A DNA stretch of 63,890 nt from Desulfuromonas sp. (GCA_012026975.1 VEPG01000090.1:1-63890), one strand, 5' to 3'; shown: positions 53,580 to 62,312, counted from the stretch's first letter. Notes: generated by a model from the letters alone, not told the origin. Program-made: numbers and translations.

Positions 53580-54887
53580 TCACTCGGCCTTGACCGACTC
53601 CAGAACCAATTCTTCTTCCAGTGCGACCGGCACGGAGGCGGTCTTCTCGGCGGCCTTGGGACGCAGCGAGTTGGCCAGCATTGCACCGATCATCAGCAGT
53701 ACGCCGGCGACCACGAACGACATGGTGAAGTTGCCGGTTTTGGCCTTCAGGATCTCGGCAACCTTGACCAGCGCGAAGGCGCCGACGCCCCAGGCGGTGA
53801 AGAGCACGCCGTAGTTCATTCCGTAGTTCTTGACCCCCCAGAGATCCTTGGCAAAGGAGGGGAAGAGCGACAGATTGGTGCCGTAGTTGAAGACCATGAA
53901 GGTGACCATGAGGACCAGCACCAGGGCGTTGGAGTAGGTGCCGTCGACCACCGGGATGGCAGCGAACATCAGGGCGGCCTGGAAGACCAGCATGATCACC
54001 AGGGTGTTGGCGCGGCCAATCTTGTCGGAGACCACGCCGGCGATGATCCGGCCGGCGGCGTTACCGATCGACATGACCGCGACGACCAGGAAGGCCCATT
54101 CGCCAAGGCTGGCCTTGGCCATGCCGGTGGCGCTGCCGATGACCATCAGGCCGGCGCCGGCGCCGATGAAGAAGCAAACCCACAGGGTGTAGAAGCTGCC
54201 GGTTTTCAGGATTTGCGAAGGGGTCTTGTCTTCCACCGCCGACTTCTTGGCGACCGCCTTGGCGTTCGGATCGGCCACATAGCCGGCCGGTGGGTTGCTC
54301 AGCAGCATGCCGAAGGCGCAGACGATGATGCCAAAGGCGATGCCGAGGATCAGCATCGACTGCAGAATCCCGAACGATTTCAGCAGATAGTTAGAGAGCG
54401 GGGCAATGTAGACCGGGGCCAGACCGAAGCCGGAGACGACGATCCCGGCGATCAGGCCGGTCTTGGCCGGCGGGAACCAGCGCAGCGCCGGCGGGGTGGC
54501 GGCGGAGTAGCCGAAACCCATCCCCAGACCGACCAGCACGCCGAAGCCGACGATCCACATCCAGTAGTTGGTGCTCGTCGAAGCGACCAGAAAGCCGCTG
54601 GCGACAAACAGGCCGCCGATGATGCAGGTGGCGCGGGGGCCGATCTTGTCCTGCATGCGCCCGGCGATGATCATCGAGAAGGCGAAGGCCAGACAGGCCA
54701 GGGCATAGGGGTCGTTGACCGATGCCTTGTCCCAGGTGAAGGCCCCTTCACCACCAGCCTTGATCGAATCGGTGATCGCACCCTTGAAGATGCTCCAGGC
54801 GTACAGAACGCCCAGCGCCAGATTGATGGCCGTGCCGGAGAGGGCCACGGTCCAGCCGCGACGATAGGAAATACTGGTCGTGCTCAT
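53580..54887 (-). CDS. OFA-family MFS transporter
   Basis: The 435-residue protein has 12 predicted membrane segments of the major facilitator fold, with OFA (oxalate/formate antiporter) landmarks: GWTVALSGTAINLALGVLYAWSIFKG at the N-terminus, GFGYSAATPPALRWFPPAKTGLIAGIVVSGFG, and AAGRIIAGVVSDKIGR in the second half. Known family members move oxalate, formate, lactate or other monocarboxylates. I start at ATG 54887 (MSTTSISYRRG) with AGGAGG upstream; the ATGA overlaps the stop of a short leader ORF. Expression is inferred from a sigma-54 promoter with three palindromic upstream sites. Confidence 0.92.
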   Translation of the reverse strand: MSTTSISYRRGWTVALSGTAINLALGVLYAWSIFKGAITDSIKAGGEGAFTWDKASVNDPYALACLAFAFSMIIAGRMQDKIGPRATCIIGGLFVASGFLVASTSTNYWMWIVGFGVLVGLGMGFGYSAATPPALRWFPPAKTGLIAGIVVSGFGLAPVYIAPLSNYLLKSFGILQSMLILGIAFGIIVCAFGMLLSNPPAGYVADPNAKAVAKKSAVEDKTPSQILKTGSFYTLWVCFFIGAGAGLMVIGSATGMAKASLGEWAFLVVAVMSIGNAAGRIIAGVVSDKIGRANTLVIMLVFQAALMFAAIPVVDGTYSNALVLVLMVTFMVFNYGTNLSLFPSFAKDLWGVKNYGMNYGVLFTAWGVGAFALVKVAEILKAKTGNFTMSFVVAGVLLMIGAMLANSLRPKAAEKTASVPVALEEELVLESVKAE

Positions 54888-55024
54888 GATTGCCTCCTTG
54901 AGATCGGGGTAGCTAAAGTCAAACCCGGAATGGTCAACATCCTTACCCGGAATACCAACGGCCACTTTGCATTGAAATCGATGACGGCCGGTTCACTCTG
55001 TCCTTTTTTCCCGAATGCCATCAT
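54884..55024 (-). CDS. 46-codon leader ORF overlapping the OFA transporter start
   Basis: Within the 5' leader of the predicted sigma-54 transcript, GGGAGG lies 5 nt before a double ATG (55024 and 55021). This opens a 46-codon frame (MMAFGKKGQSEPAVIDFNAK) whose TGA overlaps the transporter ATG as ATGA. The layout is that of translational coupling or a leader peptide. No family is recognised and the peptide has no membrane segment. It may be a chance frame, but the strong ribosome site and exact overlap are notable. Confidence 0.45.
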   Translation of the reverse strand: MMAFGKKGQSEPAVIDFNAKWPLVFRVRMLTIPGLTLATPISRRQS

Positions 55025-55087
55025 CGTCGCCTCCCGTTTGCTCCGGTGCCCGGCACCCGACGTGCCGTGCGTTGATCATTTCCCTTC

Positions 55088-55102
55088 GCAACCGGCATAC
55101 CA
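55088..55102 (-). promoter_or_regulatory. Sigma-54 (-24/-12) promoter for the OFA transporter
   Basis: On the minus strand TGGTATGCCGGTTGC shows TGG and TTGC with exact sigma-54 spacing. The transcript would start near 55076, giving a leader of about 190 nt that includes the short ORF. Confidence 0.75.
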
Positions 55103-55198
55103 ATGTTCTAGCTTTTGCAGAAATATTTTTTTATCAATAATTTCAATTGCTTAAAAAGGAATAGCAGAAGGATTGACTGGAGGATGATGAAGGGCTGA

Positions 55199-55387
55199 TT
55201 TGCATAAATGCAAAACAGGAGACAGGACAAGAACCTCACGTTCAGTTTCGCTGAATACCGTTCAATTTGGATAAACCCGCTTTGGTAGCGAATTTACGAG
55301 GCACGGCCCAGGGCCCTGTCGGCGTTTCGGCGAACGGATTTGCACCGATGCAACCTTTAACAAAGCTTTTTGCAGGAATGCAAAAAA
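55199..55387. promoter_or_regulatory. Three TTGCA-N4-TGCAA palindromes upstream of the OFA promoter
   Basis: The sites are TTTGCA-TAAA-TGCAAAA (55199-55215), TTTGCA-CCGA-TGCAA (55339-55353) and TTTTTGCA-GGAA-TGCAAAAAAA (55367-55387). The nearest centres about 118 bp from the -12 GC. The distal pair centres lie 30 bp apart, three helical turns. The last one shares its A-tract with the efpL terminator. The rest of the 54888-55565 gap shows no gene apart from the leader ORF. Confidence 0.8.
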
Positions 55388-55418
55388 ATCACGCGCCACC
55401 CGAAGAGGGTGGCGCGTG
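55382..55418 (-). terminator. Terminator downstream of efpL
   Basis: On the minus strand a 12-bp stem CACGCGCCACCC/GGGTGGCGCGTG with a 5-nt loop is followed by A and seven T. It lies about 150 bp after the efpL stop; the spacer holds nothing recognisable. Its T-tract is the A-tract of a regulatory palindrome read the other way. Confidence 0.8.
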
Positions 55419-55565
55419 AGGGTTCTTTATCTTCACAGACTGTATCGACATGCGGCGGAGAAGCGCGAGAACCGCCGGATTGTTTGAAGCGCGGCAACTT
55501 TCCGGCGGTGTCGCGAAGCTCCGCGGTGTGCCGATGTCCAGCTATTTCGACCCGTCAATGTTGAC

Positions 55566-56129
55566 TCAAGCGCGAGAAACGAACCGGCCTTCGCGGGTGT
55601 CGACCCTGATTTTTGCTCCAGACTCCAGGTAGGCCGGCACCTGGATGGCCAGACCGGTCTCCAGGATCGCCTCCTTGGTCTGCGCCTGGGCGGTGGCGTT
55701 CTTGATGGCCGGCGCGGTATCGGTGACCAGCAGTTCGACCACCATCGGCGCCTCGACGCTGACCACCCGTCCCTCGAACAGGCCGAGGGTCACCTCCATT
55801 CCTTCAAGCAGATAGCCCTTGATCGGCTCGTACAGTTCCGCGCCGAGTTCGTACTGCTCGTAGCTCTCCAGATCCATGAACACCGCGCCCTCACCGGAGG
55901 GGTAGAGGAACTGCCCCTTGCGCTTCTCGAAATCGGCCTCGTCAACCCGGTCGCCGGCCTTGAAGGCCTTCTCCAACACCTGACCGGTGAGCAGGTTGCG
56001 GTATCTGGTCTTGACCAGGGTGGCCCCGCCGCGCGCCGATGGCGACTGGGTGGTGAATTCGAGAATCAGACAGGGGGCGCCGTCGAGTTGAATGACCAGG
56101 CCGCGCTTGAAATCGTTGGTGGCAATCAT
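55566..56129 (-). CDS. EF-P paralogue of the EfpL/YeiP type
   Basis: The 187-residue protein has the three beta-barrel domains of EF-P: an N-terminal KOW-like domain (NDFKRGLVIQLDGAPCLILEF), and a middle and a C-terminal OB domain (VTDTAPAIKNATAQAQTKEA). The loop that reaches the peptidyl-transferase centre reads SPSARGGATLVKTRYRNL with Arg at the tip (R33), as in EfpL/YeiP, where the Lys modified in EF-P is replaced. It would relieve ribosome stalling without lysylation. It is divergent from efp with a 171-bp shared upstream region, an informative pairing. Confidence 0.85.
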   Translation of the reverse strand: MIATNDFKRGLVIQLDGAPCLILEFTTQSPSARGGATLVKTRYRNLLTGQVLEKAFKAGDRVDEADFEKRKGQFLYPSGEGAVFMDLESYEQYELGAELYEPIKGYLLEGMEVTLGLFEGRVVSVEAPMVVELLVTDTAPAIKNATAQAQTKEAILETGLAIQVPAYLESGAKIRVDTREGRFVSRA

Positions 56130-56300
56130 GGAAGACCCTCACTATGTCGTGGATATTGCGGCCTCGCCGCAAAGCGGCGTGACTATAGCATCAAGGGTCG
56201 GGGTGCTCAACGATTTTCCGGTGACATCCGTCACAACTTATGCTTAAATGACGCGCCTTTTCAGCCGTTAACCCGACGCGATCTCCAAGGAGCAACCACC

Positions 56301-56864
56301 ATGTACAGCTGTGCCGACCTGAAAAAAGGTCTCAAACTGATCATCGACGGCGACCCGCACCTCATCGTGCAGTTCGACTTCACCAAGCCCGGCAAGGGGC
56401 AGGCTCTCTACAAATGCAAGCTGCGCAACATGCTGAACGGTTCGCTGTTCGAGCGCACCTACCGCTCCGGCGAGAGCTTTGAACCGGCGCAACTGGAAGA
56501 GCGCGACATGCAGTACCTCTACAAGGACGAGAGCGGCTACGTTTTCATGGACCAGAAGAACTACGAGCAGGTCACCATTGCCGAGGACGTCCTCGGCGAT
56601 GATCACTACTTCCTGGTCGACAACATGCAGGTCAAGGTCCTGCTCTTCAACGAGCGCGGCATCGGCGTGACTCTCCCCAACTTCGTCAACCTGCGCGTCG
56701 TACAGGCCGACCCCTGGGTCAAGGGCGACACCGCCGCCGGCAACAACAAGCCGGCCACCGTCGAGGGCGGCTACACCCTGCAGGTGCCGTCCTTCGTCGA
56801 AGAAGGCGATCTGATCCAGATCGACACCCGCACCGGCGAGTATTACACGCGCGTCAAGGAGTAG
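56301..56864 (+). CDS. efp: Elongation factor P (lysine-modified type)
   Basis: EF-P rescues ribosomes stalled on consecutive prolines. The 187-residue protein begins MYSCADLKKGLKLIIDGDPH; the tip loop KPGKGQALYKCKLRN has K32 at the site that EpmA/EpmB modify with beta-lysine. The C-terminal domain ends YTLQVPSFVEEGDLIQIDTRTGEYYTRV. I use the ATG at 56301, with an AAGGAG site upstream; the open frame before it is unsupported. epmA starts one base after its stop, so the factor and its modifying enzyme are co-transcribed. Confidence 0.97.
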   Translation: MYSCADLKKGLKLIIDGDPHLIVQFDFTKPGKGQALYKCKLRNMLNGSLFERTYRSGESFEPAQLEERDMQYLYKDESGYVFMDQKNYEQVTIAEDVLGDDHYFLVDNMQVKVLLFNERGIGVTLPNFVNLRVVQADPWVKGDTAAGNNKPATVEGGYTLQVPSFVEEGDLIQIDTRTGEYYTRVKE

Positions 56865-56865
56865 G

Positions 56866-57777
56866 ATGAGCGAGCGCAACTGGCAGCTTGCCCGCAAGCA
56901 GCAGCGTCTCGAACAGAGAGCCCGGATCCTCCAGCAGGTCCGGGCCTTTTTCGTCGAGCGCGGACTGCTCGAGGTTGAAACACCGCAGCGGATACCGGCC
57001 AATGCCCCCGAATTGCATATCGATGCGACCGAGGCCGGCGAGGCTGTCTTGCAGACTTCTCCGGAACTGGCGATGAAGCGCCTCCTCGCCGCCGGCTACC
57101 CCGACTTGTTCCAACTCTGCCGGGTCTGGCGCAGTGGCGAGCGCGGCGGCCGTCATCTCCCCGAATTCACCATGCTCGAATGGTATCGCCGCGACGCCGA
57201 CTACACCACGTTGATGAACGACTGTGAAGCGCTGCTGCTGCGCCTCGTCCCGGCCGGATGCCTCGTCTGGCAAGGATCGAGCATCGACCTGACGCCGCCC
57301 TGGCCGCGGCTGAGCGTGGCCGAGGCCTTCCGCCGTCATGCTTCATGCACCGTCGACGAAGCTTTGGCCACGGAGCGCTTCGACGAGATCCTGATCGTCG
57401 AGGTCGAGCCGCGGCTTGGCCCCGGCCCGCTCTTTCTGACCGACTACCCGGCGCCCCTGGCCGCCCTGGCCCGCCTCAAGCCGGACAATCCGTCGACCGC
57501 CGAGCGCGTCGAGCTGTATCTCGGCGGATTGGAGCTGGCCAACGGCTTCTCCGAGCTGACCGACCCGGTCGAGCAGCGGGCACGCTTCGTGGCCGAAGAG
57601 ACGGCGCGGCGCACCGCCGGCAAACCACCGCGCCCCCTGCCGGAGCCCTACCTTGCCGAACTGGCCAACCTCCCCTCGTGTGCCGGCATCGCCCTCGGCA
57701 TCGATCGCCTGGTGATGCTGCTGACCGATGCGCCGACGATCGACGCGGTGGTGGCCTTCACCCCGGAGCAGTTGTGA
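56866..57777 (+). CDS. epmA: EpmA (GenX/PoxA), EF-P lysyl ligase
   Basis: EpmA is a lysyl-tRNA-synthetase-like enzyme without the anticodon domain that attaches (R)-beta-lysine to EF-P. The 303-residue protein has class II motifs: LLEVETPQRIP, LQTSPELAMKRLLAAGYPDLFQLCRVWRSGERG (motif 2 region, quoted in part here), HLPEFTMLEWYR and the C-terminal GIALGIDRLVMLL (motif 3). Length matches the family and no anticodon-binding domain precedes the catalytic core. Operon with efp (1-bp gap) and with the following membrane gene (GTGA overlap). epmB is at the right edge of the window. Confidence 0.95.
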   Translation: MSERNWQLARKQQRLEQRARILQQVRAFFVERGLLEVETPQRIPANAPELHIDATEAGEAVLQTSPELAMKRLLAAGYPDLFQLCRVWRSGERGGRHLPEFTMLEWYRRDADYTTLMNDCEALLLRLVPAGCLVWQGSSIDLTPPWPRLSVAEAFRRHASCTVDEALATERFDEILIVEVEPRLGPGPLFLTDYPAPLAALARLKPDNPSTAERVELYLGGLELANGFSELTDPVEQRARFVAEETARRTAGKPPRPLPEPYLAELANLPSCAGIALGIDRLVMLLTDAPTIDAVVAFTPEQL

Positions 57778-58751
57778 GCATCCCCTGGTTGCGCGATCTT
57801 TTCACCCTGCTCGGCGAGTGCCTGCGCCAGGCGGTCAAGACCAGTCATGCGCTGTTCCGCATCATCGTACCGATCGCCATTGGCGTGCGCCTGTTGGAAT
57901 TGGCCGGGGTCATAGACCTGTTCGGACGGCTGCTGGCACCGGTCATGGCCCTGGTCGGCCTGCCGGGGAGCATGGGGCTGGTCTGGGCGACCACGCTGGT
58001 GACCAATATTTACGGGGGGATGGTGGTCTTTGCCGGGGTGGCCCCCGGCGCCGGGCTGACCGTCGCCCAGGTCACGGTGCTGGCCACCATGATGCTGATC
58101 GCCCACGCGATTCCCGTGGAGGCGAGCATCGCCCGCCAGGCCGGCACCAGTTTCCGCGCCATGGCTGTCCTGCGCATCGGCGGCGCCCTGGTTGCAGGAT
58201 TCCTTCTCAACCTCGCCTATCTTGCCGGCAACACGCTGCAACAACCCAACACCGCCCTGTGGACCCCGCCGCCGCGCGACCCGAGCTGGCTCGGCTGGGC
58301 TGGTGGCGAAGCACGTAACCTGGTCTACATCTTTCTGATCATCCTCACCCTGTTGATCCTGATGCGCTTGCTGGAACGAATCGGCATCATCACCGGGCTG
58401 ACCCGCCTGCTGCGACCGGTGCTGACACTGTTGGGGATCAGCGACCGCGCCGCGCCGCTGGCGATCGTCGGCATGACCCTGGGACTGACCTACGGCGGCG
58501 GGCTGATCATTCAGGAAGCCCGTGCCGGGCAGCTCTCCCGCCATGACGTCTTCTGTGCTCTGGCGCTGCTGGGGCTGTGCCACAGCTTCATCGAGGATAC
58601 GCTGCTGATGCTGGTGATCGGCGGCCATCTCTCCGGCACCCTGGCCGGACGCACCGCTTTCGCCCTGACGGCAACCTACCTGATTGCACGCCTGCTGCGC
58701 CGGCTGCCGGAACCGGTGCTCGAGCGCTGGTTTTTCGGCCGGCGGCCATAG
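57774..58751 (+). CDS. Nucleoside-recognition/gate-domain membrane protein (SpmA/SpmB-like)
   Basis: The 325-residue integral membrane protein has two copies of a gate-like module: LRQAVKTSHALFRIIVPIAIGVRLLELAGVIDLFG with TTLVTNIYGGMVVF, and later LVYIFLIILTLLILMRLLERIG with MTLGLTYGGGLIIQEA and LCHSFIEDTLL. Eight or more hydrophobic segments are visible. Related spore-maturation and ferrous-iron-gate proteins have no agreed substrate. It starts with GTG overlapping the epmA stop, so it is translated from the efp-epmA transcript; the reason for the linkage is unclear. Confidence 0.8.
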   Translation: MSIPWLRDLFTLLGECLRQAVKTSHALFRIIVPIAIGVRLLELAGVIDLFGRLLAPVMALVGLPGSMGLVWATTLVTNIYGGMVVFAGVAPGAGLTVAQVTVLATMMLIAHAIPVEASIARQAGTSFRAMAVLRIGGALVAGFLLNLAYLAGNTLQQPNTALWTPPPRDPSWLGWAGGEARNLVYIFLIILTLLILMRLLERIGIITGLTRLLRPVLTLLGISDRAAPLAIVGMTLGLTYGGGLIIQEARAGQLSRHDVFCALALLGLCHSFIEDTLLMLVIGGHLSGTLAGRTAFALTATYLIARLLRRLPEPVLERWFFGRRP

Positions 58752-58814
58752 CCCCTTGTCTTTGCAGGCCCGGAACAGGTATAAAAAAAGTGGGGCCAAG
58801 GGGAGCCTCATTTC

Positions 58815-59549
58815 ATGCCACCTGTTCAATTCGTCCTGCTCGATGCCTGTCGCACGCTGTTCGGCGAGGGGGTCAATCTCGGCCCGGAATTTCTCGCCTA
58901 CCTGCAGCCTAGCGGGGCGAAGGTTGCCTTTCGCACCCAGGCGAAAAGGCACCACCCGGATTGCTTCGCCGGCGCGCCCCCAGAGGTAAAAACACTTCAG
59001 ACCGAGCGGTTCCGCGAGATCCACCAGGCCTATCATCTGCTCAACAGATATCTTGAACAGCGCCGTCTCCCCCGGCTCCCCGCGCCGCCGCCCAAAACAC
59101 CGCCGCGTGCTTCCCGGCAGCAGCCGCACCGCACCGCACCGCCTCGTCCCGAAGCACACAACGTACCACCGCTGCCGATGGAGTTCGGCCTTTTTGCCTA
59201 TTACCATGGAAAGATCGACTACCGCGACTTGATCGACGCCCTGGTCTGGCAGCGCCGCCAGCGTCCGGCCATCGGCGCCATCGCCTGCCGGTGGGGATGG
59301 TTGAACGATGCCAGGGTACGGCAGATTCTCGGCCACCGCGGTCACAGCAGCCGCTTCGGCCGCAAGGCGGTGGAACTGGGGATGCTCTCGCCGCTGCAGG
59401 TAGAAGCCCTGCTCCGCCACCAGCGCTCCCGCCAGCAGCGTCTGGGCCAGTATTTCATCGATAGCGGCCTGTTGACCGTTATCGAGGCCGACCAACTCGC
59501 TCGTGATCTTGAGCGTCACAACGCCCGCTACTCCGGCGGGCGAAGATAA
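58815..59549 (+). CDS. J-domain protein with C-terminal winged-helix-like module
   Basis: The 244-residue protein has a divergent J domain (about residues 24-80) in which the HPD tripeptide that stimulates DnaK is kept (KRHHPDCFAG), with the helix IV text ERFREIHQAYHLLNRYL. A Pro/Arg-rich linker of about 40 residues leads to a C-terminal region with two related segments, IGAIACRWGWLNDARVRQIL and FGRKAVELGMLSPLQVEALL, like the MshE/GspE N-terminal fold. A local co-chaperone is inferred; the client is unknown. It follows the membrane gene by 63 bp. Confidence 0.75.
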   Translation: MPPVQFVLLDACRTLFGEGVNLGPEFLAYLQPSGAKVAFRTQAKRHHPDCFAGAPPEVKTLQTERFREIHQAYHLLNRYLEQRRLPRLPAPPPKTPPRASRQQPHRTAPPRPEAHNVPPLPMEFGLFAYYHGKIDYRDLIDALVWQRRQRPAIGAIACRWGWLNDARVRQILGHRGHSSRFGRKAVELGMLSPLQVEALLRHQRSRQQRLGQYFIDSGLLTVIEADQLARDLERHNARYSGGRR

Positions 59550-59778
59550 ATCCCCTCCCCTTCTCCTGCTGAAATTGTGTCGCAAATGACTCCGCCGGGC
59601 GCCTGCGCCAGGGTGCGGCATCCCTCGGCCTTTCGCTCGGGCTTTGCATGCAACCCTTCGAATAATCTCGAAATTCCCTTGTGTGCTATGATGGACATGC
59701 AGGAGCAAAGCAACTGATCAGACAGTTAATGGCGCAACGTTGCGGTCCAGCGACATCGCGCCGGGGAAGGAGTGGGCC

Positions 59779-60279
59779 ATGGGAATCATGCAAGTTGCAA
59801 AAGAGATCGATCTGAGTGCACGAAATTTTTACCGGGAGATGGCCGCGCGCACGCATAATCCCGGGGTCAGAAGGATTTTCGAGCTGCTTGCCGACGATGA
59901 AAGCGAGCTGTTGAATCGGCATGTCGCCCGGGCCGCCAAAGACGAAGCCGTCGATGCGCAAGCGCTTGACGTGAGTGTCAACGTGTTCGAGCAGTTGAGG
60001 GGGCAGGAGGATCGGTTGACCGTGGAGGATGACGTTGCGGCCTATCGTCTGGCCCTTGATGCCGAGCGGCAGCTTCTGCGGCGATACCAGAGCGCAGCGG
60101 AAGCGGAGAAGCAGCCGGTCGCAAAACAACTTCTCGCCGACGTGGCCAGGGATGAGCAGCAGCACGTGGAGGAACTGGAAAGTCTCTACGACTTCGCCAA
60201 CGCCCCCAACCATTATCTGGCGTGGGGAGAATTCAGCAACCAGGGCGACTTCCGTAACTTCGGGCGCGATATCGTCTGA
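59779..60279 (+). CDS. Ferritin-like (rubrerythrin-type) di-iron protein
   Basis: The 166-residue protein is a helical ferritin-like protein with di-iron ligand patterns: EIDLSARNFYREMAART, FELLADDESELLNRHVA, DAERQLLRRYQSAAEAE and DEQQHVEELESLYDF. No rubredoxin-type CxxC domain is present, so it is not a full rubrerythrin. Such proteins reduce peroxide or hold iron. I start at ATG 59779 behind AAGGAG. The 229-bp upstream gap contains a TGTGCTATGAT extended -10-like element at 59682-59692 but no good -35. Confidence 0.8.
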   Translation: MGIMQVAKEIDLSARNFYREMAARTHNPGVRRIFELLADDESELLNRHVARAAKDEAVDAQALDVSVNVFEQLRGQEDRLTVEDDVAAYRLALDAERQLLRRYQSAAEAEKQPVAKQLLADVARDEQQHVEELESLYDFANAPNHYLAWGEFSNQGDFRNFGRDIV

Positions 60280-60374
60280 AATTCACGGGGAATGAAAGGG
60301 CTGCGCCGGGCGGGAGAAGTTGCCAATGCGGGAGGAGGTGCTACAGTCGAAGAAACCCGCAAAGGAATTCAGCC

Positions 60375-62312
60375 ATGCCACAGAATCTGACCCGAAAAAT
60401 CCTGGCCGCCCATCTGGTCGAAGGGCAATTGACCCCGGGTGAAGAGATCGGCATTCGCATCGACCATACCCTGTTGCAGGACGCGACGGGGACGATGGCC
60501 ATGCTCGAGTTCGAAGCGCTCGGTCTCGAGCAGGTCAAGGCACAGCTCGCCGCCCAGTATGTCGATCACAACCTGCTGCAGACAGACTTCAAGAACGCCG
60601 ACGACCACCGTTACCTGCAGACCGCCTGCGCCCGCTTCGGCATTCACTTCTCGCGTCCCGGCAACGGCGTCTCCCATCAAGTGCACATGGAGCGTTTCGG
60701 CCGTCCCGGCCTGACCATGCTCGGGGCCGACAGCCACACCCCCGGTGCGGCCGGCGTGTCGATGCTGGCCATCGGCGCCGGCGGTCTGGATGTCGCCCTG
60801 GCGATGGCCGGCCATCCCTACTATCTCCCCTGCCCCAAGGTATTCGGGGTGATGCTGACCGGCAGCCTCCCCGAATGGGTGAGCGCCAAGGATGTGATTC
60901 TCGAAATGCTGCGCCGCTACGATGTCAAGGGGTGCGTCGGCAAGGTGATCGAGTACTACGGTCCGGGGGTGCCGACCCTCTCAGCGACAGACCGGGAAAC
61001 GATCGGCAACATGGGGACCGAACTGGGCGCCACCAGCACCGTCTTCCCGTCCGATGCCCGTACCCGCGAGTATCTGACGGCCCAGGGACGCGGCGGCGCA
61101 TGGCGGGAACTGCAGGCGGATGCCGGGTGTGCCTACGACGAGCATGCCGATCTCGATCTGAGCACGGTCGAGCCGCTGATTGCCTGCCCCACCTCGCCCG
61201 GCAACGTCAAGACGGTGCGCGAGGTGGCCGGCACCCGTGTCGACCAGGTCATCATCGGTTCGAGCGTCAACTCCTCGTTCCGCGACCTGATGGTCACGGC
61301 CAGGATCGTCGAAGGACGGCATGCCCACCCCGGCGTGGCCTTCCATATCAACCCCGGCAGCCGGCAGGTACTGGAAAACGTGGCTGATCAGGGCGGGGTG
61401 ATGGCACTGCTGCTGGCCGGGGCGCGCATCCACCAGAGCGGCTGCCTCGGCTGCATCGGCATGGGACAGGCGCCGGGGACCGGCCAGGTCAGCCTGCGCA
61501 CCTTCCCGCGTAACTTCCCGGGGCGTTCCGGCACCGAGGATGATCAGGTCTACCTCTGTTCGCCGGAGACCGGCGCCGCGGCGGCCCTGAAGGGTGTGAT
61601 CACCGACCCCCGCGAACTGGGTGGGGAGATGGCCTATCCACGCATCGTAGATCCGACGACCTATCTGGTCGACGAAGGTTCGATCATTTTCCCCAGCGAC
61701 GAACTGCGCCGGACCGAAATCTTCCGCGGACCGAACATCAGGCCGTTGCCGGAGTTTGCGCCGTTGCCGGACACCCTGGTGGCCGACGTGGCCATCAAGG
61801 TCGGCGACAACATCTCCACCGATGGCATCATGCCGGCCGGCAACAAGGTGCTGCCGCTGCGTTCCAACATCGCGGCGATCAGCGAATTTGTCTTCAACCT
61901 GGTCGATCCGGAGTTCGTCGGCCGGATCAAGGGGATGGAGAATGCCATCGTGGTTGGCGGCGACAACTACGGGCAGGGGTCGAGCCGCGAGCATGCCGCG
62001 CTGGCACCGCGTTTTCTCGGGGTCCGCGCCAAGCTCGTCAAGAGCTTCGGCCGCATTCACAAGGCCAACCTGTGCAATTTCGGCATTCTGCCGCTGACCT
62101 TTAAAAACCCGCGGGATTACGACTCCATCAATCCCGGCGACCGGGTGGCGCTGCCGGAGATCAGACAGCGACTGATGGCCGGGGACAGCGAAATCCCGGT
62201 CGAAATCGGCGGGCGGCGGATCCTAACCTTGCTGCAGGTATCCAAGCGGGAGCGGCAGCACCTGCTGGCGGGAGGCACCCTGAATTTTGTCCGGCAGTCC
62301 CTGAAGGGCTGA
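60375..62312 (+). CDS. Aconitate hydratase, short Aquifex-like type
   Basis: Aconitase interconverts citrate and isocitrate in the TCA cycle. The 645-residue protein has the substrate motif MLGADSHTPGAAGVSMLAIG, the Fe-S region HQSGCLGCIGMGQAPGTG, and the swivel domain with GGDNYGQGSSREHAALAPR. It is shorter than AcnA of E. coli (891 residues) and AcnB and fits the compact group. The segment that usually carries the first cluster cysteine (GSCTN) reads GSSVNSSFRDL, so one of the three ligands appears to be serine. TCA use would fit acetate oxidation inferred elsewhere in the window. Confidence 0.92.
   Translation: MPQNLTRKILAAHLVEGQLTPGEEIGIRIDHTLLQDATGTMAMLEFEALGLEQVKAQLAAQYVDHNLLQTDFKNADDHRYLQTACARFGIHFSRPGNGVSHQVHMERFGRPGLTMLGADSHTPGAAGVSMLAIGAGGLDVALAMAGHPYYLPCPKVFGVMLTGSLPEWVSAKDVILEMLRRYDVKGCVGKVIEYYGPGVPTLSATDRETIGNMGTELGATSTVFPSDARTREYLTAQGRGGAWRELQADAGCAYDEHADLDLSTVEPLIACPTSPGNVKTVREVAGTRVDQVIIGSSVNSSFRDLMVTARIVEGRHAHPGVAFHINPGSRQVLENVADQGGVMALLLAGARIHQSGCLGCIGMGQAPGTGQVSLRTFPRNFPGRSGTEDDQVYLCSPETGAAAALKGVITDPRELGGEMAYPRIVDPTTYLVDEGSIIFPSDELRRTEIFRGPNIRPLPEFAPLPDTLVADVAIKVGDNISTDGIMPAGNKVLPLRSNIAAISEFVFNLVDPEFVGRIKGMENAIVVGGDNYGQGSSREHAALAPRFLGVRAKLVKSFGRIHKANLCNFGILPLTFKNPRDYDSINPGDRVALPEIRQRLMAGDSEIPVEIGGRRILTLLQVSKRERQHLLAGGTLNFVRQSLKG

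Noticed and set aside
59643-59653. TTTGCATGCAA as a further activator palindrome
   Set aside because: The two half sites have no 4-nt spacer, and no correctly spaced sigma-54 promoter lies downstream.
59730-59743. TGGCGCAACGTTGC as a sigma-54 promoter for the ferritin-like gene
   Set aside because: The distance between the GG and GC elements is one base too short.
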